The notes under the pieces: model-generated
What the model was told of the DNA's origin: nothing
The model's input: only the letters and a program-made list of their open reading frames with translations
The model's database searches: none
In this document: positions 1 through 7,793 of the stretch, piece after piece
Numbering within the stretch: position 1 is the stretch's first letter
Layout of the letters: the number at the start of each line of letters is the position of its first letter
Position numbers and translations under genes: made by a program
From: Candidatus Melainabacteria bacterium
Lineage (GTDB): Bacteria > Cyanobacteriota > Vampirovibrionia > Obscuribacterales > Obscuribacteraceae
Assembly (NCBI GenBank): GCA_016716405.1
Contig: JADJWK010000001.1
Span: forward strand, 1,860,001 to 1,924,000
DNA length: 64,000 nucleotides
Direction: 5' to 3'

Positions 1-1
1 C

Positions 2-658
2 CCTTTCACCGGGCGCTGGACCTATATCAGCCCCAATCGTGTCATTCTCAATCGCTCTCGCTTCGAGGTCGATCTCAACCGTCCCAGGGAGAAGGCGGTC
101 TATATCGAGCCCGAGGATGCCTGGGGGCTGAATGTCTGGAAGAGCCCTCCCGAGGATGCCACTGTCGAGACTTCCCTGGCGCTCTACGATCGATTCTATG
201 AAGACCTGAGGGTCGTTCTCACCGGGCTCGAAACCAGATACGGTGGCTTCGTAGTTTATGACATCCATTCTTACAATCACCGGCGCAACGGTCCCGAGGA
301 GGAGCCGGCGGATCCAATGGGCAATCCCGAGGTCAACCTCGGCACCGGCTCCATGGACCGGGAGTTCTGGGCTCCGGTGGCGGATGTTTTCATGGATTGC
401 ATGTCACGGTTCGATTTTTCCGGACGCAATCTCGATGTCAGAGAGAATGTCAAATTCACGGGCGGCTGGCTGTCCCGGTGGGTGCACCAGAACTTTCCGC
501 GCACCGGCTGCTGCCTGGCTGTCGAATTCAAGAAGATATATATGGACGAGTGGACCGGTGAGCCGTTCGAGGAGCGAATCGAGCTCATCCGCCGGGCTCT
601 CGATATGACCGTGAAGCCGGTCGGCGAAGGGCTCCATAAAGTACTGGCGACCGCCTGA
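2..658 (+). CDS. N-formylglutamate amidohydrolase-like protein (5' partial)
   Basis: The frame is open from the window edge, so the N terminus is missing and 218 residues are visible. The segment VVYDIHSYNHRR matches the metal-binding DxHS region of the N-formylglutamate amidohydrolase (FGase) family, zinc-type amidases related to carboxypeptidases. The C-terminal half carries CCLAVEFKKIYMDEWTG, the usual late EFKK-type motif of that family. The next gene, an ATP-grasp ligase, begins 11 bp downstream behind a GAGGAGG-type ribosome site, so the two are probably cotranscribed. In other bacteria this FGase branch is often found beside glutathione-synthase-like and QEGLA-motif proteins (recalled neighbourhood pattern). 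The substrate is unknown and need not be formylglutamate. Confidence 0.75.
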   Translation, partial: PFTGRWTYISPNRVILNRSRFEVDLNRPREKAVYIEPEDAWGLNVWKSPPEDATVETSLALYDRFYEDLRVVLTGLETRYGGFVVYDIHSYNHRRNGPEEEPADPMGNPEVNLGTGSMDREFWAPVADVFMDCMSRFDFSGRNLDVRENVKFTGGWLSRWVHQNFPRTGCCLAVEFKKIYMDEWTGEPFEERIELIRRALDMTVKPVGEGLHKVLATA

Positions 659-669
659 GGAGGACCTCT

Positions 670-1716
670 ATGCGAATCGGATTTTTCGTCAATGATGTCA
701 TGACCGAGGAAGTCGGCTATACGACCAATCGCCTCGCCATGGCCGCAATTCATAGAGGGCACGAAGCCTGGGTGATCGAGGCTACCGGCTTCAAATACGA
801 TCAGGACGACAAGGTCAAGGCTGTGGCCCGTCACGTTCCCAAGAGCAAATACAAGACCACCGAGCAGTATCTACGCGATCTCCAGGGAAGTCAGGCCAGG
901 AAGGAGAAGATCATTGTCGACGATCTGGATATTCTTTTTCTCCGCAACGACCCCAGCGCCGAGCCCGACGCCAGGCACTGGGCCAAGTATGTGGGCATCG
1001 ATTTCGGGCGAGCGGCCATGCGCCATGGCGTAATCGTCCTGAACGATCCCAACGGGCTCTCGAAGGCTCTCAACAAGATGTACTTCCAGCTCTATCCGGA
1101 AGAAGTGAGACCGCGAACAGTCATCACCAGGCAACGCGATCAGATCAAAGACTTCGCCAAACAGCATGGCGGGCCGATTATCCTCAAGCCTCTGCAGGGC
1201 TCCGGCGGGCAGGGTGTTTTCATCGTCCGAAAAGACGAGCTCGCCAATCTCAATCAGATCGTGGATGCCCTGGGCAAAGGCGGCTATATAATCGCTCAGG
1301 AGTATCTTCCGGAAGCGGCTAAAGGCGATACCAGGCTGTTCTTGATGAACGGACAACCTCTGCGCTATAAGGGCAAGTACGCCGCTTTCCGCAGAGTCGG
1401 CGCTGCCGATGATATCAGGAGCAATGTTCATGCCGGCGGCACCATCGTGCAGGCCGAGATTACCGACGATATGCTGGAGGTCGCCGAGATCGTCAGGCCC
1501 AAGCTCGTTCAGGACGGGATGTTCCTGGTCGGTCTCGATATCGTCGGCAAGAAACTTATGGAGATCAATGTTTTCAGCCCCGGTGGTCTGGGCAGCGCCC
1601 AGAAATTCGAGGGGGTGAACTTCAGCCATGCCGTGCTCCAGGCCCTCGAGCGCAAGGCTGATTATATGCGTTACTACAGACGAAACTTCGACAACGTCGA
1701 GATGGCTACTCTTTGA
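670..1716 (+). CDS. ATP-grasp ligase, glutathione synthase/RimK-like
   Basis: 348 residues with a GshB-like layout: an N-terminal pre-ATP-grasp domain starting MRIGFFVNDV, a nucleotide-binding segment GPIILKPLQGSGGQGVF (about residues 173-189), and the magnesium and substrate loop MEINVFSPGGLGS near residue 300, which parallels EINxTSP of glutathione synthetase. ATP-grasp enzymes of this group join a carboxylate to an amine through an acyl phosphate. The start is supported by GAGGAGG 6-8 nt upstream. No gamma-glutamylcysteine ligase is visible nearby, so the product could be glutathione or another peptide-like compound. The coupling to the preceding amidohydrolase suggests a small make-and-trim pathway, but this is inference. 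Confidence 0.8.
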   Translation: MRIGFFVNDVMTEEVGYTTNRLAMAAIHRGHEAWVIEATGFKYDQDDKVKAVARHVPKSKYKTTEQYLRDLQGSQARKEKIIVDDLDILFLRNDPSAEPDARHWAKYVGIDFGRAAMRHGVIVLNDPNGLSKALNKMYFQLYPEEVRPRTVITRQRDQIKDFAKQHGGPIILKPLQGSGGQGVFIVRKDELANLNQIVDALGKGGYIIAQEYLPEAAKGDTRLFLMNGQPLRYKGKYAAFRRVGAADDIRSNVHAGGTIVQAEITDDMLEVAEIVRPKLVQDGMFLVGLDIVGKKLMEINVFSPGGLGSAQKFEGVNFSHAVLQALERKADYMRYYRRNFDNVEMATL

Positions 1717-1744
1717 GGTGTGCACCGCATATGGTGCGGACTGT

Positions 1745-1772
1745 TTGACATTTTGTGAAAGTATGTTATACT
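1745..1772 (+). promoter_or_regulatory. sigma70-type promoter for the LRV-repeat gene
   Basis: A perfect -35 TTGACA (1745-1750) is followed after 16 bp by TATACT (1767-1772). It lies just behind the ATP-grasp stop and would give a leader of roughly 110 nt before the start at 1888. This is the best consensus promoter in the window. Confidence 0.7.
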
Positions 1773-1887
1773 TGATGCAGTGACGTTCGTCCTGAAAAGT
1801 TTTCGATACGGGAAGCAGCTCGACTGCGGCCCTGATCTCGAATATGCACGACGAGTTTGCAGAGAAAGGAGGTGAGAAAGTTCGCAT

Positions 1888-2244
1888 ATGAATGAGACTA
1901 TCTATCTTAAAGCCGGGTCTTGTCTGTCGGCGCCGTCAGTCTTGATCGAGATCGCCAGAGAATCGAATTTCAAGCTGCGCCGGAGAGTGGCGTTCAACCC
2001 TGCTTGCCCGAAACAGTTGCTGAGGGCCCTTGCGCGAGACAAAAGCAAAGAAGTCAGGCGCGCGGTGGCGCTCAACCCGTCGACCCCCGATAATGTTCGA
2101 GCCGAGCTCGCCGGCGACTGGAGCCCCGATGTTCGTTTTGCTGTCGCAGAATGCCGGCATTCACCACCAGCGATACTGAGTGAGTTGATGCTCGACGCCA
2201 ATCCGTATGTGGTCAGGCGCGCCCGTCAGTCGCTGGGAGAGTGA
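1888..2244 (+). CDS. Small LRV/HEAT-like repeat protein
   Basis: 118 residues built from about four repeats of roughly 23-24 residues, with recurring ARxxxxxxVRRAVAxNPxxP and ELAxDxxxxVRxAVAE patterns typical of leucine-rich-variant (LRV) or HEAT-type helical repeats. Such solenoids are protein-binding scaffolds; in some families they accompany Fe-S proteins, but no cysteine cluster is present here. A strong AAAGGAGGTGAG lies upstream, though about 14 nt from the ATG, longer than ideal. It has its own consensus promoter, so it is transcribed separately from the ligase gene. Partner and role are unknown. Confidence 0.65.
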   Translation: MNETIYLKAGSCLSAPSVLIEIARESNFKLRRRVAFNPACPKQLLRALARDKSKEVRRAVALNPSTPDNVRAELAGDWSPDVRFAVAECRHSPPAILSELMLDANPYVVRRARQSLGE

Positions 2245-2266
2245 CGGCAATGGTCCCGGCGGGCTG

Positions 2267-3373
2267 TCAGTCGCTGGTGAGCCAGCCTCGGGAAAATAGA
2301 AACAGGATAACGCAGGTCGTGATCAGGGTCATGATCAGCAAGCACATCGGATAACCGAACTGGGAGTTGAGCTCCGGCATATTCCAGGGCGAGACCGCTG
2401 TGTTGAAATTCATCCCGTAGACGCCGGCCACGAAAGTCGGTGGGATGAAGATCGTAGAGATGACCGTGAGCACCTTCATGACCTCGTTCATCTTGTTGCT
2501 TGCCATGGAAAGGTAGACATCCATGAGATCGGCGGCGATTTGCCTGAAGTTTTCGATCAGGTCGATGATCCTGACTGCGTGGTCGTAGCAATCCCTGAGA
2601 TAGACCCGCGTATCTTCGGTGATCACGGGATAGCTGTCGCGTATCAGGCTATTGAGCGCTTCGCGCATGGGCCAGATATTGCGGCGGAGGATCAGAAGGT
2701 CTCTCTTGATCTGATGCAACTCGGCGACCAGACCTTTCTCGGGACTCTCCAGGATCTTGTCTTCCAGTTGCTCGAGCCGCTCGCCGTACTCTTCCAGGAC
2801 CGGAAAATAGGCGTCCACTACGGCATCGAGGATGGCATAGCCCAGATAGTCCGGTCCGGTCGAGCGTATCCGGTTTTTCCCCTTTCTTATCCTTTCCCGG
2901 ATGTGCTCCAGGCAGTCGCCCTCGTCTGCCTGGAAAGTGACGACGAATCGATCGCCGATGAACAAACTCAATTGCTCCGAGCAGAGGACCTCGTCCCGGA
3001 TCTCGAGCATTTTCATGACCACGAAGAGATTGCTGTCATAGTCTTCCACTTTCGGGCGTTGATGCTGGTTTACCACGTCCTCGAGCGAGAGGAGGTGGAT
3101 ATTGAGGATCTTGCCAATTTCTTTGAGGCGTTTTACGTTGCCGAGACCGGTGACATTGATCCATGTTACCGGCCAGCTACTCAGAAGCTCCTCGAGCTGA
3201 TCCAGGGCCTCGATGGTGCCTTCCACGAAAGCGGATTTGCCATAGGCGAAGGTCGTGATTACCGGCTCCCGGGCGTCCGGAGGGGCGACGATGGTTCCCG
3301 GCGCCGAGCCCGGGGGCGTGACCGATTTGAAGTCGCTTTGTTTCAAGGCGCCTTTGAACTTGAATTCGAACAT
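2267..3373 (-). CDS. corA: CorA-family magnesium/divalent cation transporter
   Basis: 368 residues. The family signature YGMNF is present at residues 319-323 at the end of the first of two C-terminal membrane helices, followed by the second helix (CLLIMTLITTCVILFLF) and a short cytoplasmic tail. The long N-terminal part is the charged cytoplasmic funnel domain. CorA proteins are pentameric channels for Mg2+ and sometimes Co2+, Ni2+ or Zn2+. The gene starts 11 bp after the MscS gene behind a GAGGT ribosome site, so the two channel genes probably form an operon. Family assignment is firm; the transported ion is inferred. Confidence 0.93.
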   Translation of the reverse strand: MFEFKFKGALKQSDFKSVTPPGSAPGTIVAPPDAREPVITTFAYGKSAFVEGTIEALDQLEELLSSWPVTWINVTGLGNVKRLKEIGKILNIHLLSLEDVVNQHQRPKVEDYDSNLFVVMKMLEIRDEVLCSEQLSLFIGDRFVVTFQADEGDCLEHIRERIRKGKNRIRSTGPDYLGYAILDAVVDAYFPVLEEYGERLEQLEDKILESPEKGLVAELHQIKRDLLILRRNIWPMREALNSLIRDSYPVITEDTRVYLRDCYDHAVRIIDLIENFRQIAADLMDVYLSMASNKMNEVMKVLTVISTIFIPPTFVAGVYGMNFNTAVSPWNMPELNSQFGYPMCLLIMTLITTCVILFLFSRGWLTSD

Positions 3374-3384
3374 CTACCGACCTC

Positions 3385-4674
3385 TTACTTACGGGAGCCC
3401 AGGTAGGGATTGTAGCCTGTCTGCCGGCCGGCTGCGACGCCGGCTTCGGGGACAACTTCGTCTTTCTGGGATACCGTGAGCTGCGGATAGGGAATCTCGA
3501 TTCCTCTTTCGTCGAATTTCTTCTTGAGCCGGCGGTTGAATTCGCGACCGACACCCCATTGCTTGATCGGTCTGGTCATGGTCCGGGCTCTGACAATCAC
3601 CGCCGAGTCTGCGAATCGCTCGAGACCCATGACCTCCAGGGGCTCCAGTATGTCGTCGGCGTAATCGGGATCGGATCGCAAGTCCTCGTCGACTTCTTTC
3701 ATGATTTCGATCACCTCGTCCACATCTTCCTTGTAGGAGACGCCGATGTCGAATACATAGCGCGAGAAGGTCTTGGTCATATTGGTGACCACACCGATCT
3801 CGCCGCTGGGAATGTAGTGGACGTTGCCGTGCAGGTCCCTGAGCACCACCATGCGCAGTGTCACCTTCTCGACCGTGCCGTTCTTGTCGGCGATTTGCAC
3901 TACATCGCCGACCCTGATCTGATCCTCGAAGAGAATGAAGAATCCGGAGATCACATCCTTGACGAAGCTCTGGGCCCCGAAGCCGACAGCGACTCCCAGG
4001 ACGCCGGCGCCAGCCAGGATCGGTCCGATGTCGATGCCGATCTCCTTCAGGATCATCATGCCGGCTACTCCGACCACTACTGTGATCATGAGGTAGCGGA
4101 CGACCGAGCTCATGGTGTCGGCGCGTTTCTTGATCTCCGAGCCTTCCTTGTTGCGCAGGAAGAGAGACAGGAGATTCTTGGAGAATAGATTGATCGCGTT
4201 AACCCCGAAAAGGCTCAGGGCAAGAATGAGGAGGATCTGTAGACCCGGTGAGATCATCCAGTCCTTGGCGTCGTCGATATAGTCGTCCAGGTTCTTCTGG
4301 CTCGGTCTCTTGGCGAACCGGCGTTTTTCGGGCTTGCTCTGGACCGGCTGGGCGACAGGTCTGGGCTCTTCCGACCGCGCCTGCGTCCGGGCATCCGGTT
4401 CGGCACCGGCCTCGCTTTCTACAGGTTCGCTCTCTGTGACTGAGACAGGCTCCTCTTCGGTCTCGGGCTCGGATTCAGCGGCTGCGCTTTCCGTCTCCGG
4501 CTGAGTCTCCTCTACCGTCTCGGTCTGGGTTCGGTCCGGGGGAAGTTCCGGTCCGAGATAGATATGGCCGTCTCTACTGGGATTGCTTTCCTGGGCGCGA
4601 ACGGAAACGCAGAAGCTGCAAAGAAGAGCTGCCGCAAGGAGGATGGTGGGATTGACTCGATATTTGGAATTCAA
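3385..4674 (-). CDS. MscS-family mechanosensitive channel with acidic secreted linker
   Basis: Small-conductance mechanosensitive channel homologue. An N-terminal signal-like helix (NPTILLAAALLCSFCVSVRAQ) is followed by an about 100-residue Glu/Pro/Thr/Ser-rich linker, three membrane helices, and the MscS pore and beta domain, including GILAGAGVLGVAVGFGAQSFVKDVISGFFIL and EDQIRVGDVVQIADKNGTVEKVTLR. I place the start at the TTG at 4674 because it gives a clean signal peptide and has a weak GGAG upstream; another TTG at 4746 is possible but has no ribosome site. Such channels release solutes on hypo-osmotic shock. The acidic linker is unusual for a minimal MscS. The gene precedes corA. Confidence 0.9.
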   Translation of the reverse strand: MNSKYRVNPTILLAAALLCSFCVSVRAQESNPSRDGHIYLGPELPPDRTQTETVEETQPETESAAAESEPETEEEPVSVTESEPVESEAGAEPDARTQARSEEPRPVAQPVQSKPEKRRFAKRPSQKNLDDYIDDAKDWMISPGLQILLILALSLFGVNAINLFSKNLLSLFLRNKEGSEIKKRADTMSSVVRYLMITVVVGVAGMMILKEIGIDIGPILAGAGVLGVAVGFGAQSFVKDVISGFFILFEDQIRVGDVVQIADKNGTVEKVTLRMVVLRDLHGNVHYIPSGEIGVVTNMTKTFSRYVFDIGVSYKEDVDEVIEIMKEVDEDLRSDPDYADDILEPLEVMGLERFADSAVIVRARTMTRPIKQWGVGREFNRRLKKKFDERGIEIPYPQLTVSQKDEVVPEAGVAAGRQTGYNPYLGSRK

Positions 4675-4805
4675 AATGGGCTCCAGGGATTGCCAAGAGC
4701 CTAAATTGTATATCTTATGGCCGGCCAGGTCACCGCGACAGAGCAAGGTTGTAAGCAGGTTTTACATATGAGATTACGCTCATTTGCTCGTGTAATCTGG
4801 TCGTT

Positions 4806-6212
4806 TCATTTGCTGGCATCCACGAGAGCGTCCAGAGTATCGAGCTCGAGCAGGCGCTGGTCGAGTTTGCCGAGGGCCAGCGGAATCTGGCCGCCGATGA
4901 TGAATTTCTGGCCTCTCGGCCGTTTGATTGAGGACACCGCATCGACAACCGAGAGGCTGTTGCTGACGGTATAGACAGTGGCTGCTGAAGCGACGGTCTT
5001 GTTGAAAGAGAACGATCGATCGGGCAGAGCCGAGCCTGCGAAGATGAGCATTGTGCCCCAGGCGAGCTTCGGAGCCGCGATGGCAGTGTTCATCAAGGCC
5101 CGGTGGTTGAACTGCCGGTCGGCTTTGCTGGCCACCTCGGCTTCTCTTTCGAGCTGGTGGCTCAGGAGCTCGAGCTCGGCTTTATAGACCACATGACGCT
5201 TCCTCAGCCTGGGAGGATACTTGCTTTCCTCAATCGTTGCCATGTCCCGGGAAAGCGCGTCCAGAGCGGTCTGCAGCTTTTCGAAGGCTCCCGACCCTGA
5301 ATCAGAGCCTGAGCCGGGAATCTCAGCGAGCATTTCAGACAGGCTGCGCGCCCGGGCACGCCTGGTGAAATAACGGTTTATGAACGGGCTTGCCATGACC
5401 GCCGAGGACGAGACCACGAAGCCTATGCCCGATGGTACCGCCAGGGTCTTATTGCCGGTGCTGGCGGTGAGGAGCCCCATGAGGGATCCGCCATAGCCAC
5501 CGGCACCGGTGGCAACTAGAGCGTTCAGGTAGCTGACATTACGGCTCACCACATTGCCGTGACGTTCGGCGTAGAAGCGCGCGAACTCCTCGATACAGAG
5601 GTCCCTTATCAGCTCGAGCACCCGGGTCTCGTGCTCGATGAGCCTGTCGGTGTCCGGGTCGCCCCGCAGGGGGGCAAGCTCTTTCTGCCGTCCGGCAAGA
5701 AGCTCGTCGATCTCGGCTTCGAGATCTTTGATACCGGCCAGGACCGACCCGGGATCGAGTTTCTTCTTTTTGACCGATCTGTCTTTGATCTTGTCCAGGA
5801 GCGCTTCGGTAAAAACACCGCCCTGAATGATGCCCTGACCGGTGAGCAGCATGGCGCTGCCGCACTCCAGTACCGTGGGATCGGGGCTCTTCGTCGCCCA
5901 GCGCTCGGTGGCGAGAACCGTGCTGCCGGCAAGCGCAAAACCGGAAGACAGGAAGTTGTAGGCGAACTGACGAATGGTGCGGAATTTCGATTGATAGGCG
6001 TTGGCGATCCGGAATCGAGTGTTCAGCTTGAGGATCTCGAGCTCGCGGTCGACTATCCGGTCGGTGGCGCCGGTAGCGGCTTCCTGAGCCAGTGCCGGTG
6101 CCTGGCTCAGTGTCAGGACCAGATAGAGAACCGCAGCCAGAGCGGCGGCTGTGGCTGTGAGACGATTCAGCGAGGTCCTTTCACTCCGGCCAGGCTCAGT
6201 ACGATATCCCAT
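4806..6212 (-). CDS. Hypothetical membrane protein with signal peptide
   Basis: 468 residues, no family recognised. After a basic N terminus there is a hydrophobic signal-like stretch ending APALAQE (about residues 20-44). The body contains several Gly/Ala-rich hydrophobic segments (FALAGSTVLA, NALVATGAGGYGGSLMGLL, IGFVVSSSAVMASPFI, LAWGTMLIFAGSAL) separated by charged, helix-prone stretches such as IKDLEAEIDELLAGRQKEL and YKAELELLSHQLERE. It looks like a helical-bundle envelope protein. Its ATG lies inside the 3' end of the EVE gene (46 bp overlap), so translation is probably coupled to that gene. Function unknown. Confidence 0.75.
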   Translation of the reverse strand: MGYRTEPGRSERTSLNRLTATAAALAAVLYLVLTLSQAPALAQEAATGATDRIVDRELEILKLNTRFRIANAYQSKFRTIRQFAYNFLSSGFALAGSTVLATERWATKSPDPTVLECGSAMLLTGQGIIQGGVFTEALLDKIKDRSVKKKKLDPGSVLAGIKDLEAEIDELLAGRQKELAPLRGDPDTDRLIEHETRVLELIRDLCIEEFARFYAERHGNVVSRNVSYLNALVATGAGGYGGSLMGLLTASTGNKTLAVPSGIGFVVSSSAVMASPFINRYFTRRARARSLSEMLAEIPGSGSDSGSGAFEKLQTALDALSRDMATIEESKYPPRLRKRHVVYKAELELLSHQLEREAEVASKADRQFNHRALMNTAIAAPKLAWGTMLIFAGSALPDRSFSFNKTVASAATVYTVSNSLSVVDAVSSIKRPRGQKFIIGGQIPLALGKLDQRLLELDTLDALVDASK

Positions 6213-6652
6213 TCATTCCCGGTGACCGGCTGGATGGAGAGCCTTGCACCACGCCTGGTGACCATCATCTCCTCGAGTCCCTTTGTTTCTTTCAGCTCGG
6301 TGAGGCTCACTTCCCTGGGCAGCTTGGCGACATAGCGAATGTCCACCATATACCAGGTAGGCTCCTCCTTCTTGCTCTTCTCGTCGAAATATTTCGCGTT
6401 CGGATCGAAGGCGGTATGGTCCGGATAGCCGTCCCTGTCGATCTCGGCTATGCCGGCGATGCAGGGCGGATTGGAGTTGCTGTGGTAGAAGAAGACGAGA
6501 TCGCCCTTCTTGATGGTATCCCGAAGAAGATTGCGGGCCTGATAATTGCGTACGCCTTCCCAGTAAGTGACCTTATCCGCCTTGAGATCGTCGATGGAAT
6601 AGACGTCCGGTTCGGATTTGAAGAGCCAGTATTGTTTCTTCTTGTTCGCCAT
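6167..6652 (-). CDS. EVE domain-containing protein
   Basis: 161 residues covering one complete EVE domain. It opens YWLFKSEPDVYSIDDL and continues with WEGVRNYQARN and GDLVFFYHSN, the conserved face that binds modified bases in PUA/YTH-like folds, and ends in the typical RRGARLSIQPV region. EVE proteins in bacteria are thought to bind modified nucleobases in DNA or RNA; some act in defence beside restriction systems, but no nuclease partner is visible here. The hexamer TACCCT lies 6 nt before the ATG and no Shine-Dalgarno sequence is visible. The downstream membrane-protein gene starts inside this frame. Confidence 0.92.
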   Translation of the reverse strand: MANKKKQYWLFKSEPDVYSIDDLKADKVTYWEGVRNYQARNLLRDTIKKGDLVFFYHSNSNPPCIAGIAEIDRDGYPDHTAFDPNAKYFDEKSKKEEPTWYMVDIRYVAKLPREVSLTELKETKGLEEMMVTRRGARLSIQPVTGNEWDIVLSLAGVKGPR

Positions 6653-6690
6653 CGCCTAAGGGTATTAAGAAATGGCGCAAAGTTCAAGTG

Positions 6691-7173
6691 TCAGCGGCTC
6701 ACAACCCTTTTGATCCTGGTCACGCCGGCGCTGTTCGTCACCGGGACCACCATGATCGAAGGCAGCTCTTCGGTGCGGAGCATGGCATGGGCGGGCAGGC
6801 CGCCATGAAGAGGCTGATGCGGGTAGGCCGCCTGTGGGGCCATGGCATAATGCTGCCCGGGAATCGGTTCATACTGGAACTGCGCTCCGGGGTGCTGCTG
6901 AAAATGCTGAGGCAAATGGGCCTGAGCTGCAGGGAGATGATGCTCGGCAGCCTGGGTGGCGCCGCTGCTGTATATCTCGGTTTCGTCCGGATGGAGGCTG
7001 CGCTCCCAGGCATTGAGAGCGACCAGACCCAGGGTGGCTATGATAGCCACGACCGTGATTATGGTTACGTGTCGTTTGGTGCTCTGGTCCTGAGAGAGCT
7101 CGGCGCACCCGCACGGGCATTTGCCCAGTATTCCGCCATTTTCTTCGCTTTGCTGAATCATATTTTCGTCCAT
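6691..7173 (-). CDS. Small single-pass membrane protein, His/Gln/Pro-rich exterior
   Basis: 160 residues, not recognised. A short N-terminal cytoplasmic part carries a compact CPCGC cluster (about residues 19-23) that could bind a metal. One membrane helix follows (HVTIITVVAIIATLGLVAL), then a low-complexity region rich in His, Gln, Ala and Pro and a short conserved-looking tail (MVVPVTNSAGVTRIKRVV). A start at the internal ATG five codons in is also possible. The next gene encodes a protein of similar plan, so the two may act together at the envelope. Function unknown. Confidence 0.6.
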   Translation of the reverse strand: MDENMIQQSEENGGILGKCPCGCAELSQDQSTKRHVTIITVVAIIATLGLVALNAWERSLHPDETEIYSSGATQAAEHHLPAAQAHLPQHFQQHPGAQFQYEPIPGQHYAMAPQAAYPHQPLHGGLPAHAMLRTEELPSIMVVPVTNSAGVTRIKRVVSR

Positions 7174-7309
7174 TCCAAGAATTGCCAGGGATGCCGTTCG
7201 TACTAAATCAGGCGGATTCTCTTCGCGGCTCTCATCGTGAGCTCATTGTGGAGCCTGGGGCTCCCACCGTCTATGGGGGGAATACGAACCGGATATCGCA
7301 GGATCGACT

Positions 7310-7660
7310 CTAATAGGGAACAGTCCGTCCATAGGTGTTGACAGGCACGTACTGCTGGGCGTAGCGCGGCTGGCTGGCCGGCAGCAGCACATAGCCGTGA
7401 TTATAAGGATGGGCGGGGCCGGCAGCCTGCGCCGCGCCGGCGTCCTTAACGGGCTCGCTCCCGGTCAACCGGCAGAGCAAGGCAAGCATCGAGCAGCCGA
7501 TTGTAATCACCACAGCTATCCTGAGCACCGTGGCTACGCCTTTGCCGATTTTCCTGCGACCGTAACGATAGAGAATCGCGTCTCTTCTGGCTTTATCCAG
7601 AGCGTTCTTCTGGTTGTATTCGCTTATGTCTTCTCTCAGTTCCCGTGGTGCTACGAACAT
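7310..7660 (-). CDS. Small single-pass membrane protein, Pro/Tyr-rich tail
   Basis: 116 residues from the ATG at 7660, chosen because GGAGAG lies 6 nt before it; a start nine codons earlier has no ribosome site. The N-terminal half is charged (RELREDISEYNQKNALDKARRD), then a membrane helix (VLRIAVVITIGCSMLALLC) and an exported tail rich in Ala, Pro, Tyr and Gln. It resembles the preceding small membrane protein in layout. No family recognised. Confidence 0.6.
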   Translation of the reverse strand: MFVAPRELREDISEYNQKNALDKARRDAILYRYGRRKIGKGVATVLRIAVVITIGCSMLALLCRLTGSEPVKDAGAAQAAGPAHPYNHGYVLLPASQPRYAQQYVPVNTYGRTVPY

Positions 7661-7793
7661 GGCTTTCTCTCCGTCCAGACCAGTCATTCATTCGGCCACT
7701 GTTGCCTGCCCACTCCACTCTGATGCTCTCCGGGAGGGATGTCAAGAAGAGTTAAGCTCAAGCGGGGTGAGATTACGAAGTCTAGCCCTAAAC

